Below are positions 51,476 to 61,800 of a DNA stretch of 64,000 bases, piece by piece (the stretch's first letter is position 1; every line of letters starts with the position of its first letter). A program made the translations under genes and the position numbers. This DNA is from Perkinsus marinus ATCC 50983 (taxonomy: Eukaryota > Perkinsozoa > Perkinsida > Perkinsidae). The stretch lies in assembly GCF_000006405.1 (NCBI RefSeq), contig NW_003212973.1:29668-93667 (forward strand), in the 5' to 3' direction. The notes beneath the pieces were generated by a model, which worked only from the letters and a program-made list of their open reading frames with translations, ran no database searches and was not told where the DNA came from.

Positions 51476-54248
51476 CTAGGTCGATTTCCTCTCTAGTGTA
51501 GCACTAAAGAAACCGTCCATACCTTTACTCTGGGGCATGGCATGCATGGGCTCTTCTGATAATACTAATTCATGGAAGCGACACAAATGCTGTATCTGGG
51601 AATATATGTTCGTTATCTTCACTCAAGATAGGGAACTGAAGATTCCTCAGCTGAGATCAGAAGTTTTTCAACCTGTTGTAGTTCGAGTTTACATACGAAT
51701 TTAGGTATAAAAGCCCACAAGAAAAATCTCCTAAAATTTCCCCATAATTTTCATATCGTCACCAATACATGTAGCTGAGCATATTTTCCCCCACCCCCCG
51801 AAAGTCACCTGCAGTATATTTTCCTCATCTAAAATACTATTAGTACAGTACACCAACTTGCCGCCTTTGGGTTTGAGATATCTAACCAATCTTGCTCACA
51901 CTTGCATTTCCTCAATGCATATCTACCGCAGTGAATTCCTAACAATTTCCCTTTGAAGGGCCACAAAATGGAAGAGCTTCTCATCAGAATACATCCACTT
52001 CGCATCCGGATTCCGGCGGAGAACCCCCGTCCTACTGCATGGGACCTGACAGGCATATCTTAGGTTCACTCTAGCAAGATGCAAAATTGGTCCGGAAGGT
52101 TACTACATCACATAGGACCCAATCACATTTGCCCAATAACATCTTATGCAGTGTCGGATGCCTCGGATATAGCAAAGTATAATTCCTTATACCAGCCCGG
52201 CGTAGCCTCTTCCTAGCGTCCCTTAACATCGAGTCCCGTACCTAACCCTATGATCATCATCAACTATGGAGTGCATACAACACCCTACATCATGTAGATA
52301 TAGATGACCAGTATTCTGCATGTTCGGGCCGAACACCAACGACTTCCCTCCACTTCCGGCGCAGTAGTCCAGGACCACACTGCCGGGATCAGCTTTACTA
52401 ATAATTTCGTGGCGCGCGGTAATTATCAGATGATAATGATATCTTACACTTGTAAGGCCATTATCTGACTACTCTCATCCTGTATCTCCACTGCTCCCGA
52501 TCGATACCTACTCTCAATAATTTCATGGCGCGTGACGGTGAATGCATACTACTCAGGTAAATCCAATAACAACTTCTTATCATTGATAACCAATCCCACC
52601 GGACTAGTAGCCGTTTTCTCAACCGAAATTTCCTTACTCAAAAGAAACTTCATCATATCAGAACGCGATGACTGAACCAAGACTAAACTCACCAAAAAGG
52701 ACATGATACTATGATGAGAAGCCCCCCTTGAGAGGTTCAATAGGCCACTACTACCACCCTAGTGCGTATGGTCAACCGCATAGGCTGCCGTGTGGATGAG
52801 GAAATTTTTGGGAGATTCTCATTGGTTCCTGAATATTTCTACCAGATTCGTATTAGAAACTCTCTGGTTGATGGAGGAACTCCCAGCATGTAAGAAGCGA
52901 ACATATATTCCCCCAACACTTTCCGTCTGACTAGGCTTCTGCATGCTATGCACACACGCGCGTGGAGCACGAGAAACCTATGATCGATTTCCATGCTATA
53001 AAACAGAGATCGTTAGATTCTGTTTATCAAGAATTCTCTATCCTATACCATTTCTGTTCCCTTTTTCCGGTCTGGAATATTCATCATGAAAATGATGATA
53101 CCCGCCTTGAATTTCTCAAAGTGTTGAATATTGAATATAATTTTTCCCTAGCATTTCTACAAAATAACAGTGTTAGGAGAGGCAGCCTCTCCTGAGCTCG
53201 CATAGAAAAGCTATATCGGTGACACGGACCACTCTTTCTAGATTGAGCGTAGTACTGTATGCATACTAACCTGATTAATATTGACCCGTAGGAAGGTCAC
53301 TGGCCTCTCATTCAACACACTGGATACTTCGACTGCTTTGTCTGTTCCCAACGAATCAGCAAGTCGCCCGAATAGTTCCTTCGGCATCGACGTGCGTATC
53401 TATATTCCAATATATTATCCATACCACACCTTCCCCACTTCTCACATGAGGATCTAGTCTTCTATTCTGTGCATTACTTCGCCACCGATCACTAGTGAGG
53501 TAGGTATCTATCATCACAACAACACCTCCACATATCCCTCTGCACCATTATCCCTCTTACATAACCTCCCACGAGTTGATACCGGCTTAGGGGTACAATG
53601 ATCGATCAACCCTTGCCAACGGAAGAGCTCATACCTAGACCAAGCTTATAAGGCTTTCTCCCCCACGAATGGTAAATCTGTACGAAAACTACACGAAAAA
53701 CCACTCAAGTGAGCTGAATGGGAAGCCTTGTAGAGGAGACGCATTGATCAGGAGTATAGCGCTGGTTTTTTTAAGATTCCATTTACAAATTAGAGTCAAC
53801 ACCGTATTCGTAATTCACAACGTAGTATCACAGTATAAGGTTCTAGGATATGAATTCCTATCATATATTAATAAAGTCCAACAACATGACCGTTTCACTC
53901 TAGTATATGAAAACTCATCACCGAATCTAAGCCTTGGTGAAGTTTCAGAGAAAGTACTTAGAACTGCTAAGTTAGCGAATTTTCGCTCCTTACATGAAAA
54001 AAAAGAGGAAAGTGGCACAAAACCGAAGTGATAAACAGTAGAAGTGTGGGCTTACATATGGTCTGATATCCAAGCACGGTCATCAGCATTGATAGCTCGA
54101 TGGGCTTGGAAATATCTATGGTTGGGAAATACCGTCACGCGCCACGAAATTCCCTACCGATGAAGAAACATATCCACTGGGGTGTGGTGCTGCTTAACCT
54201 TATCAAAATGGAGTAGGGCGTTCTCCAAATGCCGGACTCGGAAAGCAT
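51476..54248 (-). CDS. RsmB/NSUN-type RNA cytosine-C5 methyltransferase
   Basis: The N-terminal NusB-like part: ATG 54248 gives MNAFRVRHLENALLHFDKVK, then FQAHRAINADDRAWISDHM (54050-54115). After a 0.4-kb intron come YELFRWQGLIDHC and HIRTSMPKELFGRLADSLGT, then LNERPVTFLRVN. The catalytic part has YRSGAVEIQDESSQIMALQ, the SAM motif VVLDYCAGSGGKSL (about 52350-52385), motif IV CDVPCSRTGVLRRNPDAKW (about 51985-52105, split by an intron) and motif VI GKLVYCTNSILDEEN (about 51825-51870). It ends SKGMDGFFSATLERK, stop 51476-51478. In the family motif VI holds the nucleophile in T-C-S; here it reads T-N-S with Cys two residues earlier. Bacterial RsmB modifies 16S rRNA, so an organellar or rRNA target is possible. 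Introns include copies of the 160-bp repeat and three A-box-like cores. Confidence 0.88.
51598..51785 (+). repeat. Dispersed ~160-bp repeat, copy in the last RsmB-like intron
   Basis: Head GGGAATATATGTTCG, middle CATACGAATTTAGGTA, tail ATCGTCACCAATACATGTAG. It is antisense to the gene, and the reverse of its head (ATATATTCCCAG) supplies the 3' splice site. Confidence 0.75.
52398..52447 (-). repeat. RsmB-like gene intron with A-box-like core
   Basis: This 50-nt intron lies between QIMALQ and ADPGSVVLDY. The opposite strand holds AATTTCGTGGCGCGCGGT. Confidence 0.82.
52508..52552 (-). repeat. RsmB-like gene intron with A-box-like core
   Basis: This 45-nt intron lies between LLLDLPE and YRSGAVEIQ. 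The opposite strand holds AATTTCATGGCGCGTGACGG. It starts GTAG and ends GTAG. Confidence 0.82.
52798..52915 (-). repeat. Dispersed repeat, shortened copy in an RsmB-like intron
   Basis: Minus-strand head GGGGGAATATATGTTCGC, middle ATACGAATCTGGTAGAA, then CAGGAACCAATGAGAATC. The tail is missing. The host intron is about 0.5 kb. Confidence 0.7.
54116..54157 (-). repeat. RsmB-like gene intron with A-box-like core
   Basis: This 42-nt intron lies between DMFLHR and YFQAHRAINADD. The coding strand holds AATTTCGTGGCGCGTGACGG. Confidence 0.82.
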
Positions 54249-54329
54249 TCATATTAGAAACAACTGCGATTAGTAGTAATAAACCATCAAACCAAACATT
54301 CCCTTTTTATCCGATACACACCATCACAA

Positions 54330-55113
54330 TCATCGACTAAACCGTGCACCATCTATCTCCTCCAGTTTCTTTATTAATTCCCCACGCATTCTCATCCATA
54401 CCTCATCCTTGGCAACAGCGACCGCACTAATAACCTGATGGGGCTCAACTCGCCCTACGTATTCCTTCATATCGAACCTGTCGAGCAACCTGACGTGGTC
54501 CTCTCAACCACATCCTCTTAAGTAAGGCCAGGAGGTCTGATAACTCCGGATAGGGTGATTCCTCACTAACCTGAGCACACCTAGATCAAGCATCCAACTT
54601 GGTTAACTAAACCTGGGATATGATATTACCTTGAATGACCAGCTTTGAAATATATTATCAAGATTTACACACGAGTTAGGGTAAGAGTATACAAAACCAA
54701 CTAGAATTTCCCGAAATTTTCTCAGAATTTTCATGTTATCCCCAGCATATGTAGCTTGCCACATTGTTAGTATCCCTTTGCTGTTGCTGAGAGACTTCCA
54801 ATAAGGTTGCATATTCACGGAATAGATCTTCAACCTGGTGCTCCACCTAAAATCCACTCAACCATCATCATCATTTCAGCATAACCTTATAACCACACAC
54901 TTTAGTCAATACAAGTTTCAAATGGCGGTTCTCCAAATGCAGAGCTTTGTTATCAGCCACTAGCCTCTCCACCTCCTGCTTCGATAAGCATCTATCACCA
55001 GGGGTCAAGGGCTTAGGGCTATCACTCTCAGAAGAGGGAGCTGTAGATAGTAGTATAGGGGAGGAAGGCAGGGACATCATCGGATGGTAACCTCGATGAG
55101 ACCCCGATCCCAC
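54330..55113 (-). CDS. Coiled-coil protein, family unknown
   Basis: A Ser/Pro-rich N-terminus (MMSLPSSPILLSTAPSSESD) leads into a leucine-zipper-like coil: LSKQEVERLVADNKALHLEN, RHLKLVLTKVCGYKVML, and in the next exon VEHQVEDLFREYATLLEVSQ. After an intron containing a partial 160-bp repeat (54637-54765) there is a C-terminal helical exon KEYVGRVEPHQVISAVAVAK and MRMRGELIKKLEEIDGARFS, stop 54330-54332. The middle splice is unclear (a 22-nt or an 81-nt intron both work). The true start may lie upstream. Confidence 0.5.
54637..54765 (+). repeat. Dispersed repeat, partial copy in coiled-coil gene intron
   Basis: It keeps the middle (CACACGAGTTAGGGTAAGAG) and tail (TTTTCATGTTATCCCCAGCA); the head is lost. 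Confidence 0.65.
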
Positions 55114-55544
55114 TGAATATTCTGAGGCTATATCCTAGTATGCTAATGCTGATGGGCTACTATCCACTAAAGTATTAAAATATACTATTATTAGAAGAGC
55201 TCAACAGTTATGTATTGAGACGATGATAATAATGAACGATATGAGTTATAATAATAATTCGATATGCATTGTATGATCGACAATACAATACTCAATTACT
55301 ATCCATATTTGTCAGTGGACCTTTTCAGTTTTAAAAACATATTACTACCAAAACTGTGCGAACATCATACTAAGCCGATGATGATAGTATAAACAACACA
55401 ATTTTGTATATGTTCGAGGAGAAGATCTTATCACCATACCATTTAATACATCATAATCATTATATTTCCAAACCCTTCCCGGAGATCCACCCATTTACCA
55501 AACACTGAACAGCAACAAGCTCGCTGTAAAGAAGTCGTGAAAAT
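55114..55544. other. AT-rich spacer
   Basis: No gene is supported. It holds ATA/TAT runs and probably the 5' exon or promoter of the coiled-coil gene and the 3' UTR of the DHAR-like gene. Confidence 0.4.
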
Positions 55545-57326
55545 CAGAAAAATTTCTTCCATCCGGCCAACAACGATTCAGGAGTGCAGACCGTCGCCTC
55601 CCATTCGGGTCTCTTCTCAATCGTACTCAGCATCATAGAGCATTGTGAAGGTAACGGTGGGAGCTTACGATAGTGAACTCCCGCAATACTGTACTGATAC
55701 CTAATGACGACGCATGCGACCAAGCACTGTTACCTAGGCCTACAGTAGTGGACATAACTTGACCTGCAACTCTGTGATTCTCTTAGCATTCGTCGTTGGA
55801 GGTAGAGTTGCTAATACTTCATTTAACGCTTTAACAGCATCCATCAAAGTAGATGGATTAGCCGTACCCTTCATCGTGGCGAACCATGCAGATTGGAAGG
55901 CTTTCAGCTGATATAATAACCAACAACTCATTTTGCGCACCTACCCTATAGATATAATGTATACTATTTAATATTAATACCTTTAAAATTATATTATGAT
56001 ATCATATAATCATAACTATACGTTAGATCAGTACAATGGGATATCCATACAGATATTAACATGATTGCGGAGCGAGCGAAGCGAGCGGAGCTTATGTTAC
56101 TGCGCACGAACACTCGTGTGCGTGCGTCCGTCCGTCCGTCCGACCGACCGTGCGTGAGCAAAAATTCCGACCCGACCAGGGCGATTCAGAAGACAAACAG
56201 GGTATCATTCTGTCCCTCGTTGACTGCTCATCAGCGTAAAAATATAGCGAAAGTGTGGCTGTTGCTTTTCCCGCTTATTTTTGACGAAATGGTTCTTCGC
56301 ACAAGAGATGAACTATTAGCTCAGTACGTTAGTGACCACGACTCTCAACCGAACGGCCCAGGGTCATATCCCACGATGTTCATTTTCTCACATGTCTCTA
56401 TAAGGAGACAGTGGTCGGCCACGTCGACGACGCCAGCCAACCCCCGACAACCTTTTGGTTTTCAGTCACCCAATTTCCAAAATAATTTCAATAAGAACCC
56501 GCTAAATTCTTGATAAGAAGCTCAGCGAGCTCCGCCCCTTCGAACCGAAGACCTAGTATTATATAATACTGGTTATCATATATATTAATAATACGGCTGG
56601 ACTATGATACTTGGTCCCTTTCCTCGGCTGAGCTTAGGAGTTAATACACGAACCGGGGTAGGAGTGTACAGAAACCAAAATTACCACAAAATCGTCATAT
56701 GTGCATATGTTTGCATATCCCTCACCTCATTATCGATGACTTCCCTCTCCTGTGTAGTAGTACTTCCCACAACATCAGGACATAGCTGCTGTAATATATC
56801 CTCGGAGTCGGCAATGATAGTATCCTTATATACCCATACAGGGACAGTCCTAACAGCAGAATAGCGATTCTATCACCACACCATTTCCAATTCATGATGG
56901 AATTGCTAGAAACACCAATTCTTCCAATCATAAACCCAAATCTGTGATTTATCCAAAACTTCCACTATAATCAATCTCACAGTAGCTTTGAGTTAATTTC
57001 GAGCGGCTGAGTTGTGTTAAACTCATTGATATGATTCATCGTAGAAGGCAACCACAGAGACACCACTACCCTACCCTTTAGGATTGGCCTGCAACAATTC
57101 GGCTGACTTCTTGGTCATATCTTCCAACTTCAATATGTAGTCATTAATGCCTTGAGAAGCCAGTCCTAGACGAGCCTGAGTTGAACATTTTGATACCACA
57201 CCTTTCTGAAATGATCACCTTCTGTGTGAAGGGGCAGTCACCAATGATAGTAGGGTCCTGGACAGCCCCTTTGGCGTACAGTATCGGCTTCTCACTAACT
57301 ACTGATGATTGGATTGAGCTTGACAT
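55545..57326 (-). CDS. Dehydroascorbate-reductase-type glutathione transferase
   Basis: DHAR/CLIC-type GSTs use an active-site Cys and glutathione to reduce dehydroascorbate. ATG 57326 opens SSIQSSVVSEKPILYAKGAV, then TIIGDCPFTQKVI with the C-P-F active site. A following exon has LASQGINDYILKLEDMTKKS. The thioredoxin-fold strand TVPVWVYKDTIIADSEDILQ (about 56800-56860) matches the 'VPVxVxxDxxIADSDxI' block. The helical C-domain has LKAFQSAWFATMKGTANPST and LMDAVKALNEVLATLPPTT (about 55790-55925), then STIEKRPEWEATVCTPESLL and AGWKKFF, stop 55545-55547. The exon after the active site is hard to place because frames shift there. An intron of about 0.8 kb (about 55940-56735) holds inserted sequence. 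Confidence 0.75.
56061..56545. mobile_element. Possible inserted element inside the DHAR intron
   Basis: The large DHAR intron contains a block bounded by related inverted strings: GCGGAGCGAGCGAAGCGAGC with GGAGCTTATG at the left (56067-56100), and the reverse complement of GGCGGAGCTCGCTGAGCTTC at the right (56519-56538). It includes a (GTCC)n run and a plus-strand open frame of 150 codons (56061-56513) with no recognisable domain. Size, inverted ends and intron location suggest a small non-autonomous DNA element, but ends and target duplication are not proven. Confidence 0.35.
56605..56715 (+). repeat. Dispersed repeat, partial copy in DHAR intron
   Basis: It keeps TTTCCTCGGCTGAG, ACACGAACCGGGGTAGGAGT and GTACAGAAACCAA; both ends are eroded. 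Confidence 0.55.
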
Positions 57327-57831
57327 TATTATTGAACTTAAAACCTAGTACTATGGAGAGAGAAATATCATCGTAACTACGACAGGAGCTCTGGAAGTGC
57401 AACTATCTAATGTCTGGCACGAGGCAATCACTTTGTCACCTCTAAGGTAATCAACAGATTCATGACAGAAATAGCGATCCTAAAAGCCTAATACTACGGT
57501 AGATTACACTAGTCACAGAGAAGATGATTAAAAGTTACGTTACGTAACAGTTGCGTTGAGTAAATGCAAGAATTGCAAGATGGCTGAGTATGCCATGGAC
57601 GAACCCGCATGATTATGGTATACTCAATCGTTTTGAAAGGAATATGTGATCCATGAACTTCATCATCGGGTATCATTCTTTTGTGACCAAGTGTTGTCGT
57701 TTTCGACAAGTCATTAGTGACCATGCGTAGGTTAACTTGTGCAATCTTGGAGTTAATTCTGGGGTAATCATTCGGGGGTAGAATTCCTACTTCCGAATGA
57801 TAACCCCATACATATTTCTACCATAGAAATG
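57327..57831. other. Intergenic region between DHAR-like and MAPEG genes
   Basis: This is a divergent gap with no supported gene. The inverted pair GAATGATAACCCCA / GGGGTAATCATTC (about 57795 and 57760) can form a stem. Confidence 0.35.
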
Positions 57832-57903
57832 GGTCGTGTGGCGTGATGGATTCCGCATTGGTCTTCTAAACGTAAGGTTGTCGGTTCGAATTTCATCGAG
57901 GTC
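57832..57903 (+). pseudogene. Degenerate tRNA-Arg(UCU)-like sequence forming most of an intron
   Basis: The string is exactly 72 nt. The 7-bp acceptor stem GGTCGTG / CGAGGTC pairs at six of seven positions, counting G-U. The D-arm has GCG/CGC around TGATGGATT. The anticodon loop is CTTCTAA, with TCT at the anticodon. The T-loop is GGTTCGAAT. The anticodon and T stems are mismatched, so it is probably not a working tRNA. It overlaps an intron (57838-57928) of the MAPEG gene or its 5' UTR. The 5' splice site would be the D-arm string GTGGCG. A tRNAscan or alignment to tRNA-Arg would settle it. Confidence 0.6.
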
Positions 57904-58695
57904 GTTTTTATCTGATTATTGTTATCAGTCTGGAATACTTCCTATCCTAATGGGACACGGTATCTTCACTCTGTTCGGTATCATCTACCCGATCAATTTC
58001 TTCCTCGCCGTTACCACAGTTAAATCGGCAGTTTCAAGCGACCTCGTCGACATCATTCGCTACGCATTACCTCAACATACTCATTGGATCGATGATTCTG
58101 ACTTAGCCGTCGGTTGTAGGAGTCCCCTTAGTACCTCTCGTTGTTGATTCATCTCTGCAGGTGTTGGATTATCACTCTTGATGGCATATGCTCTCGTGAG
58201 TGTAGCTAGTGGGGTAAGTCATCTTCCGTCTAGGCTGTGGAAGTCTGACACTGTGTAGATACAGGCTATGCGTCCTGAGGGTTATGATAATCACTATGGA
58301 CGTTTCCAAATGTCACGTGCTAAACCTGGTCTAGGGTTGAGGATGTACGCCTCACACTACAATGCACTCGAGTGCTTCACAATGTTCTCTATTGCAGTAC
58401 GACTTAGTCATCGTCATCTCTCGGAAGTGAGTTATTCGTGCAGGTGATTTTGGGGAATCTACGTGGGATGGACGCACACCTCTTAGCCAACTTGTCGCTA
58501 GTGGTGATCCTGGCTCGTAAGAATTATCATATTTTCCACATTCTCGATTTTGCCATCTTGCGAAGCATTGCTTTCGATACGGCTTTTATGGCGATACTGA
58601 CTATCATGATGGAGGCCGCACTCCCCGGGAATTCTGTGGTGAAGTTCATGACATCTGAAAGCTGGACCCTGCCCAGTTTATATAACATCTCGTAA
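57832..58695 (+). CDS. MAPEG-family membrane protein (microsomal glutathione transferase-like)
   Basis: MAPEG proteins are four-helix membrane enzymes or relatives acting on glutathione and eicosanoids. The exon from 57929 reads SGILPILMGHGIFTLFGIIY, a membrane helix. After an intron GLSLLMAYALVSVASG (second helix) leads to AMRPEGYDNHYGRFQMSRAK, the hallmark MAPEG loop, then MYASHYNALECFTMFSIA. A 50-nt intron (GTACGA...GTGCAG) joins it to VILGNLRGMDAHLLANLSLV and IAFDTAFMAILTIMM (further helices), stop TAA 58693-58695. The start is either ATG 57830 (MGR, joined over the tRNA-like intron) or ATG 57950 (MGHG). I slightly favour the upstream one because the splice keeps frame. Confidence 0.8.
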
Positions 58696-58829
58696 TTACT
58701 CATGAGCTATGCGGGTGATCATTTCTTCCTAGACCCATTATTTTGAGTTCACTAGTGTGGGAGTTGGCTATCGAAAGTGTATGAGCCTAGGGTAAGGCGA
58801 GCCTCCACCGGCAGCTTTCTTTCCTCCTC

Positions 58830-61800
58830 ATGTCGTCATCTACTGGTGGCACGCCGGGGATAGCTGGTGGGTTGAAGAGGCTGGCGGAGTTCAATAAAGC
58901 TCTTACAGCATTACCAGCGAAAGCATCAGAGAAACAGATACAGGACATGTGTGCCTTGGCGATGGAGATGCCGGATGAAGCGTAATAAGGGAGGCTTCAT
59001 TTCATCTGGAAAGCAATCATCTCGTAATTGGGGGAATATATGTTCGTTTTCCTCATCTGAGTTCGGGAGGGTCCTCACTGGTTTATGCAGTTCACATACG
59101 AATTAGGGTAGAAGTATACAGGAACCAACAAGAATTTCCAGAATTTCCTGATAATTTTCATATTGTCACCAACACACGTAGTTGGGCATGTGCATCGTCA
59201 CACATAATGAGGTACTCCTCTATCTCCGTGTATAGCAGCACTATCTTGGATATTCCTGCCCCGTGTAATGACTAATGCCTTTGATAGGTACGATGTCGTC
59301 TTAGCCATCACTAACGATATTAAGAACGTCGGCAACAGGGTAGGGCCTGCCCACATTAGCATTCCTACAGGAGTCATCTTAGGCGGGTGCGGCTCAACAA
59401 CAGCGGATCAAAACGGTGATCTCCCTCGTGGATACTCTTTTGAAGGCAAAACCTCCTGGAGGGCGTTCGAATAAGGGAAGCTCATCTGTGGACAACAGCT
59501 ATAGGATATACATATTGAAGAGCATTGATGATATCTTTGTAGCAGCACTGAAGAGAGCAGATCAATCGGTGAGAGTTGAGAAAGGTGTGGTATGAGTTAA
59601 TAACTGTGATAGACCCACTCTTGGTTGGAACGTGTATTGGAGAGGTGGAAGGAGCAGGGCAATGCTCTTCTGCCCGAGAGGATACTCAATAGATTGACGG
59701 CAATGCACGGTAACGTTAAACCCCAAGTTAAATCGGTGAGAACACCCTAACCCTTCTGATGACCTCCCATTGGGGTCATGCTTGGTAGATCCTTAAGGGC
59801 TCTGGAGGGGGCTCGTCTACACATCCTTCCTCCAATCGGTCATCATCATCATCGGCAGCAACAACAGGAAAGGAGGGCAAACGTACTAGAGGGCTGCGAT
59901 ACTCCTCGAATGATACAGTATGACGTAGGCTGTTGTGATACACGTCTTGCAATGTAGTATAATGTTGCACCCAAACTACTCTACCATCGTAATATGTTTA
60001 ATACGATATATCATCATTATCTATGTATACTGTGTATCCCCGTAGTGACTATGTTGTTTTGGTGGTCTCAGCTTTCGCCAAGGAGATTGCTTTGGCCGAG
60101 AGGGAATTGGACCTCATTGGTATGATCCAGTCTAAGAGCTTTAAGAACTCCAAGGACAGGAAGGATGTAAATTTAACATACTAATGTTGTTGTTACAATC
60201 TAGTACCCTTTAGGCTATGAAAATCCACGAAGTTCGTTTAGCTGCGACTCGTTTGAAAGAAGGCAAACGTAAAGAGGCATCGAAGACCCTCTCTGATGCT
60301 AAGAAAAGTACTCCTTAGTGCGTCATCAGTGTCTGGACGTAGTGCTGGCATTTAGAATATGCTCATATGGTGGAGGTGTGGAAGAATAAACAGGCCGAGG
60401 CGATGAAGGCTAACGAGGCAGCAGCAGCTACCTCGTCATCATCCCTTACTGAGGAGGAGGAGGAGGTTGTAGACACGGCAATGGAGGAAATACCAGGTCA
60501 TGGGAAGAGGGCGAGATTGAATCGTGAAGAGAGGGAGGTGTGGTATTGGAAATAGAGGAGTCATTGTTGACTTATGTCCTTCCATTGTCTCAGTCCTCAA
60601 GTTCACCAGAGCCCCCTATTAAACGGAAGAGTAGGTCGAATGCTGTATGGGGGGAATATACATTCGATGGTTTTTGCATCAGAATCTACAACTGAGGTCG
60701 CCGGTAGCACCAGCAGTGATGAAGGTGGTGATCATCGTGAAGTAGGGCATGAGGAAGGGAAGGTGAGCATCTTGCAATCTTGCTATTCCTCAACGCACAT
60801 CTGCAGATACCATCCGGGATACTGGGCTCACCGCCAGACGACTTGCCGCCGATGGAGTTCTCTCTCGAGTGGATTCAGCATTTTTTCATGATGGTGAATT
60901 TTTCACGCGCCACGAAATTGGGAAAGACTATCCTTCAGATGTCATCAAAGATTCCCTATCATCCCTCCCATGATGTTCTTTTAGCAAGTAAAGTTAAGAC
61001 CGTTGAGCAAACGCAAGAGCAGGTGAGATTCCAAGGTTGATACAAACACCCATCCCTCTCCAGCGTGTAATCGTCGATGGCTTATCACAGCATGAGCTGC
61101 TCCTCGTCCTCCGGTTCATCGAAAGGTTGGAGACACATATAAGAGTGCAGGTGAGCGATGATACGGGCGACGGCGGCGTGGGAGACTACGTACATGACTA
61201 TGAGGAAATTCTGAGGAAATTTGAATATTTTTGTTGGTTCTTGTATACTTCTACCCCCAGTGCGAATTAACGAGGCAACTCCCGAGCCGTATATTCCAAT
61301 ATTGTCATGGATTGGGTGTAGGTGGCAGAAACGAGGAAGTTGGCAGCAGCTGCGGCGGCTAGTGGGAAGAAGAATCAGGGGTTAAGTCAAAAGGCTCTGG
61401 CTCATATTCAAGTGAGTGTTTGTTCAATTTCGTGGCGCGCGGTCATCTGTCGTAGGTACCCCATAAATTTCGACTGCTGCACTCGATGGGCGATCCATCG
61501 ACCTCAGGGTTACTCGATCTTTACTTCAACATGCCTGTAGGCAGCATGTGTAGGGGAGGCCCTTGGTGGACATCCCTCGACAGGTCCAGTGTGGAACTTG
61601 TGCTCTTCGATTTGCCATACGACAGGATCTTCTTGATCATCATGATGCACACTACTTGAAGACAACTATGCTGCAGAGACGAGTGAAGCAGGTGGAACAG
61701 GAATACCGAGGATGGAATGAGGCTGGTAGGCGTCATACACTCGGGGTGTAGTAGTAGTAGTAGTAGTAGGATGTATTCCCTTTAGTGAACGATTGGTTCG

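Noticed and set aside
58426-58442. 17-nt intron GTGAGTTATTCGTGCAG in the MAPEG gene
   Set aside because: An upstream donor (GTACGACTT...) gives a normal 50-nt intron with the same acceptor and a better protein fit.
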